Origin: Vibrio mangrovi
GTDB taxonomy: Bacteria > Pseudomonadota > Gammaproteobacteria > Enterobacterales > Vibrionaceae
Length of the DNA stretch: 64,000 nucleotides
Direction of reading: 5' to 3'
Assembly: GCF_024346955.1 (NCBI RefSeq)
Contig: NZ_AP024884.1
Location: 930,001-994,000 of the forward strand
The translations under genes were made by a program, and so were the position numbers. The notes beneath the pieces are model-generated. The model did not search any database and was not told the DNA's origin. It saw only the letters and a list, made by a program, of their open reading frames with translations. Below, one piece after another: positions 45,130 to 53,831 of the stretch (within the stretch, counting starts at the first letter, position 1; each line of letters opens with the position of its first letter).

Positions 45130-46104
45130 ATGATCACAGAAAAATTCTATCCGATTGGCACGCCCGGTAAAGCGTGGGGAGAAGCGGAACGACTGGAATG
45201 GAAAAATAAAGCCAGGATCCGTCGCAGCTATGAGGATGATGTGGTCAAACGTATTACCGCCCTCAAAGACCGATTTCGTGTCTCTATTTACGGCATGCTC
45301 TCTTTTAATCCGGATCGTTATCCATTGTATTATCTGAGAAACCAGAACTGGCGGCCTGAGCGCCCTGTGATTTTAATTACCGGTGGTGTTCACGGTTACG
45401 AAACCAGTGGCGTCATCGGTGCATTGCAATTTCTCGAAGACGAAGCTGACAGTTATCTGGAACATTTCAATATCCTGTCGATTCCCTGTGTCAGTCCCTG
45501 GGGTTATGAAACCCGTAACCGCTGGAATCCCTGTGCCATCGATCCAAACCGGTCATTCTATACCCTCAGCCGTTGTGAAGAAGCTTCTCACCTAATCCAA
45601 CTCCTTTCATCTTATATGACCCGGGCACACATTCTGGCGCATTTTGATTTACACGAAACAACCATTGAAGATGAATCAGAATTCCGTCCGGCTCTGGCAG
45701 CAAGAGAAGGTCTTGAATATGTTCCGGGCAGCATTCCGGATGGATTTTACACCGTCGGTCACACCGAAAACCCCCAGCTACCATTTCAGAAAGCCGTCAT
45801 TCAATCCGTTCGTCAGGTCACTCATATTGCGCCGAGTGACAGTAACGGAAAAATCATTGGCTCACCGGCAGTACAGGATGGTGTCATTCTTTACGCAATG
45901 AAAGCTTTGGGGTTGTGTGGCGGCATCACCAACTGCCGCTATCACACCACGACAGAAGTTTTCCCAAATAGTCCGCGAATCACCCGGCAACAATGTAACG
46001 ACGCACAGGTGGCAGCCATTACCGGCGGATTAGACTTTATCGTTCGTCAAGAGCTGGAAAGCGGTGTTTGTACTGCTCAGGTGTCACACCTGCGTACTTT
46101 TTAA
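45130..46104 (+). CDS. M14-family metallocarboxypeptidase-like protein
   Basis: A 324-residue cytosolic protein without signal peptide. Zinc ligands are H and E in LITGGVHGYETSG and H in HFDLHETT. Substrate-binding Asn-Arg pairs occur as IDPNRSFY, as in the succinylglutamate desuccinylase/aspartoacylase-like branch of M14. It is expected to remove an acyl or amino-acid group from a small substrate or peptide. Its 3' end overlaps the convergent AraC gene by 68 bases, and both frames look real. AraC may regulate it. Confidence 0.87.
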   Translation: MITEKFYPIGTPGKAWGEAERLEWKNKARIRRSYEDDVVKRITALKDRFRVSIYGMLSFNPDRYPLYYLRNQNWRPERPVILITGGVHGYETSGVIGALQFLEDEADSYLEHFNILSIPCVSPWGYETRNRWNPCAIDPNRSFYTLSRCEEASHLIQLLSSYMTRAHILAHFDLHETTIEDESEFRPALAAREGLEYVPGSIPDGFYTVGHTENPQLPFQKAVIQSVRQVTHIAPSDSNGKIIGSPAVQDGVILYAMKALGLCGGITNCRYHTTTEVFPNSPRITRQQCNDAQVAAITGGLDFIVRQELESGVCTAQVSHLRTF

Positions 46105-46846
46105 ACATATTAATAAAAGGGCTAGCCTGACGATAGCCAAGCGTATACGCTACCTCTTTGACGGATCGCCCATGGCGTAACAGTTCCATGGAGTGAAGGT
46201 AACGAACCCGCATCCGCCACTCGGTAAAACTCATACCCAGTTCGCTCTGACAGCAGCGCGCCAGTGTCCGTTCTGTGGTATGAACCCGTTCAGCCCAAAG
46301 TTTCAGGCTGGTATCATCTGCCGGATTGTCTTCAACCGCAGCCAGCACCGGAGCCAGATATTTATGTGTGGATGATGGTAAGAAGTGAAGTTCTGTTTCC
46401 TGAGCCGAAAGCTGGTCCAGCAACACTTCTATCAGGCGGTGATCAGCCTGACACTGTGCGACACTCACCTGACGCTGGCGAAAGTCTTCAATAATGGCCT
46501 GAACAATCGGAGTGATTTTTATCAGACTGGTCTTTTCAGGAAACGCAGCCGTCAGAGACTGATCGATATTCAACGAACAATACTCGATCGGCCTACGATT
46601 ATAGCTACGGTGTACAACCCCGGCGGGAACCCAGATCGCCAGTTGAGGAGGCGCCAGAAAACGGGTATCTTCTGCTTCCATTTCCAGAATGCCTCCGGAG
46701 ATCAACTGTACCTGTCCCCAGGGATGACTATGAACCCGCGTTTCGGTATTGGAAACAAACGCTTCAAAGTTCATGAACACATCTGAAGGAGCCTGCTTTA
46801 CGGCAAACTGCGGATGAAGCCGCCAGGCCGATCTGTTTTTTTTCAT
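46037..46846 (-). CDS. AraC-family transcriptional regulator
   Basis: A 269-residue regulator with an N-terminal cupin-like sensor domain (HSHPWGQVQLISGGILEMEA) and two helix-turn-helix units at the C-terminus: AERVHTTERTLARCCQSELG and SVKEVAYTLGYRQASPFINM, followed by FKKYAGVTPEQYKHRF. That is the full AraC architecture. It ends inside the 3' region of the convergent M14 gene. The His cluster RVHSHPWGQ may bind a metal. Effector unknown. Confidence 0.93.
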   Translation of the reverse strand: MKKNRSAWRLHPQFAVKQAPSDVFMNFEAFVSNTETRVHSHPWGQVQLISGGILEMEAEDTRFLAPPQLAIWVPAGVVHRSYNRRPIEYCSLNIDQSLTAAFPEKTSLIKITPIVQAIIEDFRQRQVSVAQCQADHRLIEVLLDQLSAQETELHFLPSSTHKYLAPVLAAVEDNPADDTSLKLWAERVHTTERTLARCCQSELGMSFTEWRMRVRYLHSMELLRHGRSVKEVAYTLGYRQASPFINMFKKYAGVTPEQYKHRFPALDER

Positions 46847-46919
46847 CAGCGGACTTTCTTAAAAAATAGCTTAACAAACCAGATTAGCAAATGTACTTAA
46901 CGAATTGAATCAATTCGCT

Positions 46920-47357
46920 TTAGGATGCATCTGCCACATCATCCGCAACGATTTCCCAGCTGTGACTCATCTCTATCCCCTTACCGAGCATCAGGCAGAC
47001 AGAACAGTATTTTTCCAGCGAGTCAGCCGTTACTTTCGCAACAATGGCCGGATCCAATGCATCACCGGAAACCTGAAAATGAATATGAATTTGAGTAAAT
47101 AGCCGTGGAGCCGTCTCACGACGTTCAGTGGTCAGTTTAGTCCGGCAGTCTGTTACACGCTGTCCGGCCGATTTCAGGCCATCCACAACATCGACAGAAC
47201 TGCATCCTCCGGCAGCCATCAGAACCATTTCCATCGGACTCGGTGCTGTTTTTCCGCCACTCCCATCCATAACGACCGAATGGCCTGACGCCGAGTGACC
47301 CACAAATTTCAACCCATCAACCCAAGTGACTTCAGCATGCATATGCTCAACCTTCAT
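46920..47357 (-). CDS. OsmC-family protein (YhfA-like)
   Basis: A 145-residue OsmC/Ohr-fold protein. GKTAPSPMEMVLMAAGGCSS contains the first reactive Cys and EKYCSVCLMLGKGIEMSHSW the second, the arrangement of YhfA-type OsmC proteins, thought to reduce organic peroxides. Cytosolic. Monocistronic; the terminator hairpin of csrB lies 55 bases upstream. Confidence 0.93.
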   Translation of the reverse strand: MKVEHMHAEVTWVDGLKFVGHSASGHSVVMDGSGGKTAPSPMEMVLMAAGGCSSVDVVDGLKSAGQRVTDCRTKLTTERRETAPRLFTQIHIHFQVSGDALDPAIVAKVTADSLEKYCSVCLMLGKGIEMSHSWEIVADDVADAS

Positions 47358-47408
47358 CTATTCACAGAAAACGCAGCTTATCCTACACACAGCAAACCGG
47401 AATGCAAA

Positions 47409-47656
47409 TAGAAAACCCCACCAAGCTATGCCTGGTGGGGTTTCTGTTCTGCTCGCAGCAATCCGGCTACTAAAGGTGCTCCCTGCATCTATTCCCTGAT
47501 AGTCTGCTGAATCCTTCAGCTCATTCCATTACATCGCCGTCTTGGCGTGTGTCCCTTTGCGATCCATGCCGATGAATCATCCTGAATCATCGAATCTTCT
47601 TCCTGAAGATGACCAGTCCCTGGGCCTTTCCTGTTCCGTGTCAGCATCCTACCGAC
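47409..47656 (-). ncRNA. csrB: CsrB-type regulatory small RNA
   Basis: The reverse strand from about 47656 to 47409 (about 248 nt) contains 13 GGA motifs, many as AGGA, AGGGA or ATGGA in predicted loops (AGGATGCTGACACGGAACAG at the start, CAGGAAG, CAGGATGATT, CATGGATC, AAGGGAC, AATGGAAT, AGGATTC, CAGGGAAT, CAGGGAG). It ends in a strong terminator (AAACCCCACCA / TGGTGGGGTTT, 47413-47443, then T-rich). A sigma70-like promoter and a GacA/UvrY box lie upstream. This RNA should sequester CsrA. The 60-residue ORF inside it lacks a ribosome site and is not a gene. Confidence 0.93.
47413..47443 (-). terminator. Terminator of csrB
   Basis: Perfect 11-bp stem (AAACCCCACCA / TGGTGGGGTTT) with a 9-base loop; the reverse strand continues TTTTCTATTTG. 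Confidence 0.93.
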
Positions 47657-47662
47657 AAGTTC

Positions 47663-47690
47663 AGAATACGCGAATTCCTTTTTTGTGCAA
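47663..47690 (-). promoter_or_regulatory. csrB core promoter
   Basis: On the reverse strand TTGCAC (47690-47685) and TATTCT (47668-47663) are separated by 16 bases; a G at 47656, starting GTCGGTAGGATG, is the likely transcription start. Confidence 0.7.
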
Positions 47691-47815
47691 ACAATCATCC
47701 CGAAAATAATAGAGAACGATGAAGTTCACAAAACAAACAAATCAATTTAAATCAATCAGTTAAAAAATAATAACAGTATAATACTGACAGAGAAGCAGCA
47801 ATCGCTCACAGATTT

Positions 47816-47833
47816 TGTAAGAGATCTCTTACA
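47816..47833. promoter_or_regulatory. GacA/UvrY/VarA upstream activating box
   Basis: TGTAAGAGATCTCTTACA is a perfect 18-bp palindrome matching the consensus TGTAAGN6CTTACA. Its centre lies about 168 bases upstream of the proposed csrB start, a normal distance for this activator. Confidence 0.92.
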
Positions 47834-47932
47834 AAACAAATCATAAATAACACCCATGTTTTCTCCGCGTCCAATTCAATATAAACTTCTATACCACTGT
47901 TACAGACACAAACCACATGAGGTTGTCAGCCA

Positions 47933-48400
47933 ATGATGTCAAAATGGGTACACCGCTTCTACCAAATGGCCGAACTGGTCTCGTCCTGGAGTAAAGATCC
48001 TTCGACTCAGGTCGGTGCCGTAATTGCCAAACAAAATCGCATCATCTCTGTCGGATTCAATGGATATCCTCATGGAATCTCTGATAGCGTCGATGTCGAT
48101 GACCGGGATATGAAATATCTCAAAACTCTGCACGCCGAAGAAAATGCAATCCTCTTTGCCAAACGGGATCTGGACGGGTGCGATATTTATGTCACCCACT
48201 TTCCATGCCCCAATTGTGCAGCAAAAATCATTCAGACCGGTATCACAACAGTATATTGTCCGGAACAGAATGAAGATTTTCTCTCTCGCTGGAGTGATAA
48301 AATTCAGGTGAGTCAGGATATGTTTAATCAGGCCGGTGTCCGGGTTTTCTGGATCCCACTCAACGAACTGAAAAACCGTACCGATATCAATACCCGTTAG
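47933..48400 (+). CDS. dCMP deaminase family protein
   Basis: A 155-residue cytidine/deoxycytidylate deaminase. KTLHAEENAIL (HAE, the zinc ligand and proton shuttle) and HFPCPNCAAKI (PCxxC, two zinc ligands) are intact; DPSTQVGAVI is the substrate-loop motif of dCMP deaminases. It converts dCMP to dUMP for thymidylate synthesis or a related nucleotide. The start at 47933 (ATGATGTCA) has a weak ribosome site; the second ATG at 47936 is equally possible. Single gene. Confidence 0.93.
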   Translation: MMSKWVHRFYQMAELVSSWSKDPSTQVGAVIAKQNRIISVGFNGYPHGISDSVDVDDRDMKYLKTLHAEENAILFAKRDLDGCDIYVTHFPCPNCAAKIIQTGITTVYCPEQNEDFLSRWSDKIQVSQDMFNQAGVRVFWIPLNELKNRTDINTR

Positions 48401-48425
48401 GCGAGGTTACCACTCAGAGAACCCA

Positions 48426-51080
48426 CTACGATGAAACCTGAAGGGAATTAAACACTTCCAGCAACTGTTCAGCTTTGTAAGGTTTAGGCAGGTATGCATC
48501 CATGCCTGCTTCGTAGCATTTGGTAATGTCTTCGTCCAGAACACTGGCTGTCAGGGCGATAATAGGAACGTGCCCGCATTGATTCTCAATTTCCCAGTGG
48601 CGGATTTTCCGGGTCGCGGTGAAACCATCCATCACCGGCATCATGCAATCCATCAGCACCGCGGTATATTGTCCGCCCTGAGTGATGACGTCTAATGCCT
48701 CCTGACCATTATTAACAACGGTATAGTCAAAATCAGCCTTATCCAGAAAGAAACTGGCGATTTTCTGGTTCATCAGATTATCTTCAACCACCAGAATCCG
48801 TTTACCGGGACGTGGGCCTGCCACTTTGCTTTTTGCCCGGGTCGTCGCCAGACTCGCCGCCGGTTGCATTTCCCGGAATGCCGATTCCAGCCGCGCACCG
48901 AGAAACGGCAGGGTGATATTGGCATCGGCCAGACTCACCAGTGCCCGGTTTAAGAACAAGTGATGCTGGCAAGTGATGATTTTTACCGACGGGAAAAGCT
49001 GCCGTAGTTTTTCAATATCATTACTGGCGTTGCGGGTCAGACAGGGACAGTAGAGAATAATATCCAGCGATTCATCCAGACTCTGACCAATCTCATCCAG
49101 CGATTCGATTCTGATCAGCTCGCCGCCCAACCGGTTACACTCCTGCCGGATTTGAGCACTGTAGACCGAACTGTTAGAAATCAGCATCGCATGAAATGAC
49201 AGATGCTCCGGTTTCGGTTGCTCAGCAGGAAGCTTGACCGGAATTCTGAACTCGAAACAGCTTCCTTTCCCCTTGGTCGACTCAACAGTAAGAGAACCAT
49301 CCATCAGCTCCAGTAACTGTTTACAGATTGGCAGTCCCAGTCCGGTTCCGCCATAACGACGTGTGATGCTGTCATCCTCCTGACTGAACGGTTCAAAGAT
49401 CTTATCCACTTTCTCCATATCGATGCCAATCCCGGTATCTTTTACCCGGCAGATCAGCATCGGTTCCGATTCCTGAAAAATAACTTCCGTTCGAATCTTA
49501 CCTTCCTGTGTAAATTTCACCGCATTGGACAGAAAGTTCATCAGAATCTGTCTGAGGCGAAATTCATCGGCAACGATCTGCGTCGGTAATTTCGGATCCA
49601 GTGAGATTTGCAGCTCATTGAACTGTGCTACAGCTTTGGAGTTCAACATGTTGACGGCATCATAAACCAGCTCTTTAATGTTGAAATTGTGTGGAGAAAT
49701 CGTCAGTCTGCCGGACTCAATTTTAGACAGGTCTAAAATATCGTTGATCAATATCAGTAGCGTTTGTGAAGAGACTTCGATATCCGCAATCACTTCTTTT
49801 TGTGCTGCGGTCAGGCCGTTCATGGTCAGCATTTCCGTTAAGCCGATAATCCCGTTTAGCGGCGTCCGGATCTCATGAGACATATTGGCGAGAAAAGCAC
49901 TCTTGGCGCGGTTGGCAGAGACAGCCTCCTCTTTTGCCTGAACCAGACGTGCTTTATGCTCGGTCAGATTCTGCATAATATCGTTCATGCCAAGAGCAAA
50001 ACGAGAAAATTCATCATTACCGTCAACCGGAATTTTTTCGACACGACATTGCAGTGACTTCTCATTAATCTGTGCCATGGCATGTAGAATCCGGCTCAGT
50101 TTTGAAGAAATACGATATGACGTACTAATACTGAGCAGAATCAGACCGCATAATGTCAGAGCCACAAAAATAATCGCCGTGTGGATAAACTGTTCGTCCT
50201 GAGTGACCCGTGTCTGAATCTTCTGTGACAGCGTCTCTGCATATCCGAGAAAGAGATGATGCAATGCATCCTGCTTGCGTTCCAGATTATTGATGTATTC
50301 ATCCAGTAACTGAGGCTCGATCCGATCGTGAAGCACTTTTTCTCTCAGCATACTGGCGTGCTGAAATTCCTGCTGCGATAAAAACTTGGTGATCTGATTC
50401 AACTGAGTATCGCTGGCACCGAAATTGACAAAATATTCCAGATAGGTCTGCTGTCTGGCAATAATCTCAAAGTATTCCTGCCTCAGAAAAGAATCGACAT
50501 GCTGATTCATCCGGATTTCCTGCATCAGCCAGGCTTCCCGCTCAATCCAGTACAAAAACCAGCTTAACTGATCAAAAGTCGCTTCCATCTGGTAAATATT
50601 GGTGGGAGCCAGATGGCCTGACTGTTTCTGTAGGGCAACCAGCATTTCATAGACTAAATCAAACCCCCACAGAGACTGAGCAATCAGCACTTCATTCTGA
50701 ATGCCGGACAACCGATCCGTCAGTTCTGACAATTCATCCAGATTGGAGACGATAACCTGCCGGTCGACAGAAGCCAGAACGTCCTCCGGTCCCTGTTTTA
50801 ATCCGGTTCGCAATGTGTCGGAAGTTTGATGAAACAGAGATAACTGATGAGGCTCAATCGATCCCATTTCCTGTCTGATATTCAAAAGCTGGTAAAGTTG
50901 ATCAGATAATGTAGAAATTTTCTCCAGCATCGAAATCCGGAATGTCGTATTGGCATATCCGCTCATCCGGTCTTCCACCTGCATGAACCATTGATACGCA
51001 CCCCAGCTAATTATCATGGCCGGTACGATACATAGAACAATGAGTCGGGTTTTTATCGATAAACATCTGAGTATCGACAT
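48426..51080 (-). CDS. Hybrid sensor histidine kinase (helical periplasmic sensor)
   Basis: An 884-residue kinase. A first transmembrane helix near 10-28, an all-helical periplasmic region (about 30-305, NIT-like), a second helix ([20 protein letters not shown]), HAMP, HisKA with the phosphorylated His in [13 protein letters not shown] near 400, HATPase with [15 protein letters not shown] and [12 protein letters not shown], and a C-terminal receiver ([13 protein letters not shown]). A poorly conserved receiver-like segment (about 630-745) precedes it. It is divergent from a PstS-like protein and beta-barrel pair, which may form its input. AAGGAAG precedes the ATG. Confidence 0.95.
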   Translation of the reverse strand: MSILRCLSIKTRLIVLCIVPAMIISWGAYQWFMQVEDRMSGYANTTFRISMLEKISTLSDQLYQLLNIRQEMGSIEPHQLSLFHQTSDTLRTGLKQGPEDVLASVDRQVIVSNLDELSELTDRLSGIQNEVLIAQSLWGFDLVYEMLVALQKQSGHLAPTNIYQMEATFDQLSWFLYWIEREAWLMQEIRMNQHVDSFLRQEYFEIIARQQTYLEYFVNFGASDTQLNQITKFLSQQEFQHASMLREKVLHDRIEPQLLDEYINNLERKQDALHHLFLGYAETLSQKIQTRVTQDEQFIHTAIIFVALTLCGLILLSISTSYRISSKLSRILHAMAQINEKSLQCRVEKIPVDGNDEFSRFALGMNDIMQNLTEHKARLVQAKEEAVSANRAKSAFLANMSHEIRTPLNGIIGLTEMLTMNGLTAAQKEVIADIEVSSQTLLILINDILDLSKIESGRLTISPHNFNIKELVYDAVNMLNSKAVAQFNELQISLDPKLPTQIVADEFRLRQILMNFLSNAVKFTQEGKIRTEVIFQESEPMLICRVKDTGIGIDMEKVDKIFEPFSQEDDSITRRYGGTGLGLPICKQLLELMDGSLTVESTKGKGSCFEFRIPVKLPAEQPKPEHLSFHAMLISNSSVYSAQIRQECNRLGGELIRIESLDEIGQSLDESLDIILYCPCLTRNASNDIEKLRQLFPSVKIITCQHHLFLNRALVSLADANITLPFLGARLESAFREMQPAASLATTRAKSKVAGPRPGKRILVVEDNLMNQKIASFFLDKADFDYTVVNNGQEALDVITQGGQYTAVLMDCMMPVMDGFTATRKIRHWEIENQCGHVPIIALTASVLDEDITKCYEAGMDAYLPKPYKAEQLLEVFNSLQVSS

Positions 51081-51181
51081 GATTTCTTCCTTGAAACTTT
51101 GCGAGGCTGACCTACTGTTTAAATATAGACGCTATGTAATGACTTGCCCGAACTTAATTTCACTGCCATGGAGAACTATAT

Positions 51182-51622
51182 TTGCGTATTGTCGGTGTTT
51201 GGTGGTTTCTCTGTATTTCATTGTTCAGTACGTCCTGTATTGCAGATCAGTTCGCAATTGTTACCGGGGCCAATGCGCTCCCGGAGTTAACCGACATTCA
51301 GGTCAAGATGCTCTACCGGGGACGATTGACTCATATCGGCGGCAGCAACGTTCAGTTAGCCGATCTTCCTTCCGGTTCTGCCATCAGAGCGCATTTCTAC
51401 CATCGTCTGCTGGGGAAGTCTCCGACACAGATGCAGGCAATCCGGGCCAGACAAAGTTTCTCCGGCAAGTTTATCCCCCCTTATGAATTACACAATGAGG
51501 ATATGAATACCGTCAGCCAGTGGCTGAACGAACATCCGAACGGCATTGCTTACATTCCTCAGGACTGGATTTCAGATCAGGTACGCATTCTTTATCGTTT
51601 GGGTGACGAGGAATCTCTATGA
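51182..51622 (+). CDS. Short PstS-like periplasmic binding protein
   Basis: A 146-residue exported protein starting at TTG 51182, with GGAGA upstream and a signal peptide (RIVGVWWFLCISLFSTSCIA). The mature region (QFAIVTGANALPELTDIQVK, LADLPSGSAIRAHFYHRLLG, GIAYIPQDWI) matches one lobe of phosphate-type binding proteins, and is about half their length. The stop overlaps the next gene by four bases (ATGA), so the two are translated together. It is divergent from a sensor kinase. Confidence 0.82.
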   Translation: MRIVGVWWFLCISLFSTSCIADQFAIVTGANALPELTDIQVKMLYRGRLTHIGGSNVQLADLPSGSAIRAHFYHRLLGKSPTQMQAIRARQSFSGKFIPPYELHNEDMNTVSQWLNEHPNGIAYIPQDWISDQVRILYRLGDEESL

Positions 51623-52656
51623 AGCATTGGATAATAATTATTTCATTATGGATGATCACTTTCGGAGCCTGCGCACAGTACAGCTTCAATGATGCCATTC
51701 GTGTCAGTGGATTCGGCACATTCAGTCTCAGTCGTTCTGACAACAGCGTTCCGGTATTTTCCTACCGGGATATTCATGATGAAACCTGTGAAAACTGCGA
51801 CAGCACACTCGGACTTCAGCTCGACTGGGTTATCAATGAACAGTTCCGCAGTTCAGTTCAGGTTGTTAAACGCCCACAGGACGATTATTCAGACCCGGAA
51901 CTCGAATGGGCTTACCTCGCTTACACTCAGGGCAGTTCAACGCTGAAGCTTGGCCGTCTCAGAATCCCGATTTTTCTGCTGTCGGAATATTATTATGTTT
52001 CAGCAGCCTATCCCTGGATTCGTCCGCCCCACGATATTTATGACAGTTTTGTCGGCATTACTCACTACAACGGCGCAGCATACGAATGGGAACACTGGCT
52101 GACAGATCAGTTACAACTCAAAGTTTCTCCCTATGTTGCTGCACCGGAAAAAAATGATTACCAGTTCTACGGAGAACCGTTCACACTTGATAGTGACAGT
52201 GCTTACGGTCTGACCGTCGATCTATTTCAGGACGATCATCAGCTACACCTGTCTTATCTGTCCGTCAACTCCGATCAGAAACAGAACGGCAATACAGTCT
52301 ATCACTATGATCTGGATATGCTTTCTGCCGGATTTAACTATCTGTATCACGGCTATAATATTTCCTTTGAAACCCTCTATGAATCCGGGCTTTTTGCCGA
52401 CTGGTATCTTGGCATATCCAGAGATATCGGGAGCTGGTCGCCTTATGTTCAATACGGGCAACTGCGCGGACATGCCAACCAGACTTATCTGGCCGGCATT
52501 CGTTATCCGATCACACCACGGCTGGTGCTGAATGCTGAATGGGAATATGTCCGTACTCCGAAGATACCATTGACCGGTCACTTTACTCAGGTACAGACCG
52601 CTCCCATTGATAACGACAGCAACATATTTACGCTGGCTCTGTCATTTACATTCTGA
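51619..52656 (+). CDS. Outer-membrane beta-barrel protein (porin-like)
   Basis: A 345-residue exported protein with a signal peptide (HWIIIISLWMITFGACAQ) and alternating amphipathic strands rich in aromatic residues (VRVSGFGTFSLSRSD-type patterns, YLAYTQGSSTLKLGRLRIP), ending in IFTLALSFTF with the C-terminal Phe typical of barrels. The RLRIPIFLLSEYYYVSAAYP segment resembles the constriction loop of porin-like proteins next to PstS-like proteins. ATGA overlap with the previous gene. Possible partner in a sensing or uptake unit with the divergent kinase. Confidence 0.82.
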   Translation: MKHWIIIISLWMITFGACAQYSFNDAIRVSGFGTFSLSRSDNSVPVFSYRDIHDETCENCDSTLGLQLDWVINEQFRSSVQVVKRPQDDYSDPELEWAYLAYTQGSSTLKLGRLRIPIFLLSEYYYVSAAYPWIRPPHDIYDSFVGITHYNGAAYEWEHWLTDQLQLKVSPYVAAPEKNDYQFYGEPFTLDSDSAYGLTVDLFQDDHQLHLSYLSVNSDQKQNGNTVYHYDLDMLSAGFNYLYHGYNISFETLYESGLFADWYLGISRDIGSWSPYVQYGQLRGHANQTYLAGIRYPITPRLVLNAEWEYVRTPKIPLTGHFTQVQTAPIDNDSNIFTLALSFTF

Positions 52657-52683
52657 CCACTATCGGGATGGCATGACTTTTCC

Positions 52684-53721
52684 TCACAGGGAAACTTTCA
52701 GATCCGAGCGGATACGACTCGAACAGGACAGAACATAACCTGACCGAATCTCTTCTTCACTCAGGGTTTCCTGGCTGGAAAACTCAATCTGTCCCTGTTC
52801 AACCCGGCATTTACATGAGCCGCAAATCCCACTGCGACAAGCAGCTATCACAGGCACACCGGCAGATTCCAGCGCATCCAGCAACAACTCCCCTTTCTGC
52901 GCTTCGACTGAAACACCAAATCCGGGGACATCAACCGTGACAGGTGAGTTACTGCTATCGGATACCGGAGAGAAAGTCTCCATTCCCATCGCTTCGGCGC
53001 TGAACTTCTCCTGATAGCAGTCGTCCATCTGAAATCCAATCTGCTCAAGGTAAGTTGTCACATCCTGCATAAAACCTTCCGGCCCACACAGGTAAACTGT
53101 TCGTTCCAGAATATCCGGACACAGTTGCAGCAGGTAGTTCTGATCCAGCCGTCCTTGGGTATGGCTGCTGTCCCCGGCCTGCTTGAGCAGTAGCTTCAGA
53201 TGAAACGACGGGTGAACCGCATTCAGATGCAGCAGTTCTTCATAATAGATAGTATTAAGTACATCTCGGGCAATATGGATAAACACAATATCGACATCAC
53301 CACGGGACAACCAGTCTGCCGTCATCGACATTACCGGCGTGATCCCACATCCGGCACTGATCAGTGCCACACGACCCCGGTGGGTACAATCCACATTGTT
53401 AAATGCGCCCTGAGGTTTCAGCAACTGAACAATGTCACCTGAATTCAGGCTGTCTACCACATGGTTTGATACTTTTCCGCCTTCGACCCGTTTGACCGTA
53501 AACTTCATCATCGTCTGATCAGGCAGTGTACTGATCGAATAGGCGCGATATTCCACTTTTCCGTTAATCTCAAACCCCAGACTGGCAAACTGGCCGGGTT
53601 TAAACTGAAAACGGCGTGCATTTTCCGGGCAGGCCAATACAAAACTGACAGTATCCGGCGTTTCATGCCACTTCTCGGTACAAACTAAGGCTACCGGCGT
53701 ATCAAAGTCCTCTGCGATCAT
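52684..53721 (-). CDS. hcr: NADH oxidoreductase of the hybrid-cluster protein (Hcr)
   Basis: A 345-residue reductase with an FAD domain (RAYSISTLPDQTMM), an NAD domain (VALISAGCGITPVMSMTADW, VYLCGPEGFMQDV) and a C-terminal 2Fe-2S ferredoxin domain (CRSGICGSCKCRV and a later C in YVLSCSS). It passes electrons from NADH to Hcp. It lies 110 bases downstream of hcp on the same strand, with a hairpin between them that could lower its expression relative to hcp. Related to the MOSC fusion at 35314. Confidence 0.96.
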   Translation of the reverse strand: MIAEDFDTPVALVCTEKWHETPDTVSFVLACPENARRFQFKPGQFASLGFEINGKVEYRAYSISTLPDQTMMKFTVKRVEGGKVSNHVVDSLNSGDIVQLLKPQGAFNNVDCTHRGRVALISAGCGITPVMSMTADWLSRGDVDIVFIHIARDVLNTIYYEELLHLNAVHPSFHLKLLLKQAGDSSHTQGRLDQNYLLQLCPDILERTVYLCGPEGFMQDVTTYLEQIGFQMDDCYQEKFSAEAMGMETFSPVSDSSNSPVTVDVPGFGVSVEAQKGELLLDALESAGVPVIAACRSGICGSCKCRVEQGQIEFSSQETLSEEEIRSGYVLSCSSRIRSDLKVSL

Positions 53722-53778
53722 GTTTTATACTCTCTTGAATGACTGTTCTTTTCGAATCATGGGAAACGACAAATGCTC

Positions 53779-53796
53779 CTCCCGGTAAACCGGGAG
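53779..53796 (-). terminator. Intercistronic hairpin between hcp and hcr
   Basis: Perfect 8-bp stem CTCCCGGT / ACCGGGAG with a 2-base loop, without T tract; possible partial terminator or stabilising structure. Confidence 0.55.
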
Positions 53797-53831
53797 AAGC
53801 ATAAAATATGCATGCACGAGCATATCTATAA

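Noticed and set aside
47516..47698. 60-residue reverse-strand ORF in the csrB region
   Set aside because: It has no ribosome site, and the same strand carries the repeated GGA motifs, promoter and terminator of a CsrB RNA.
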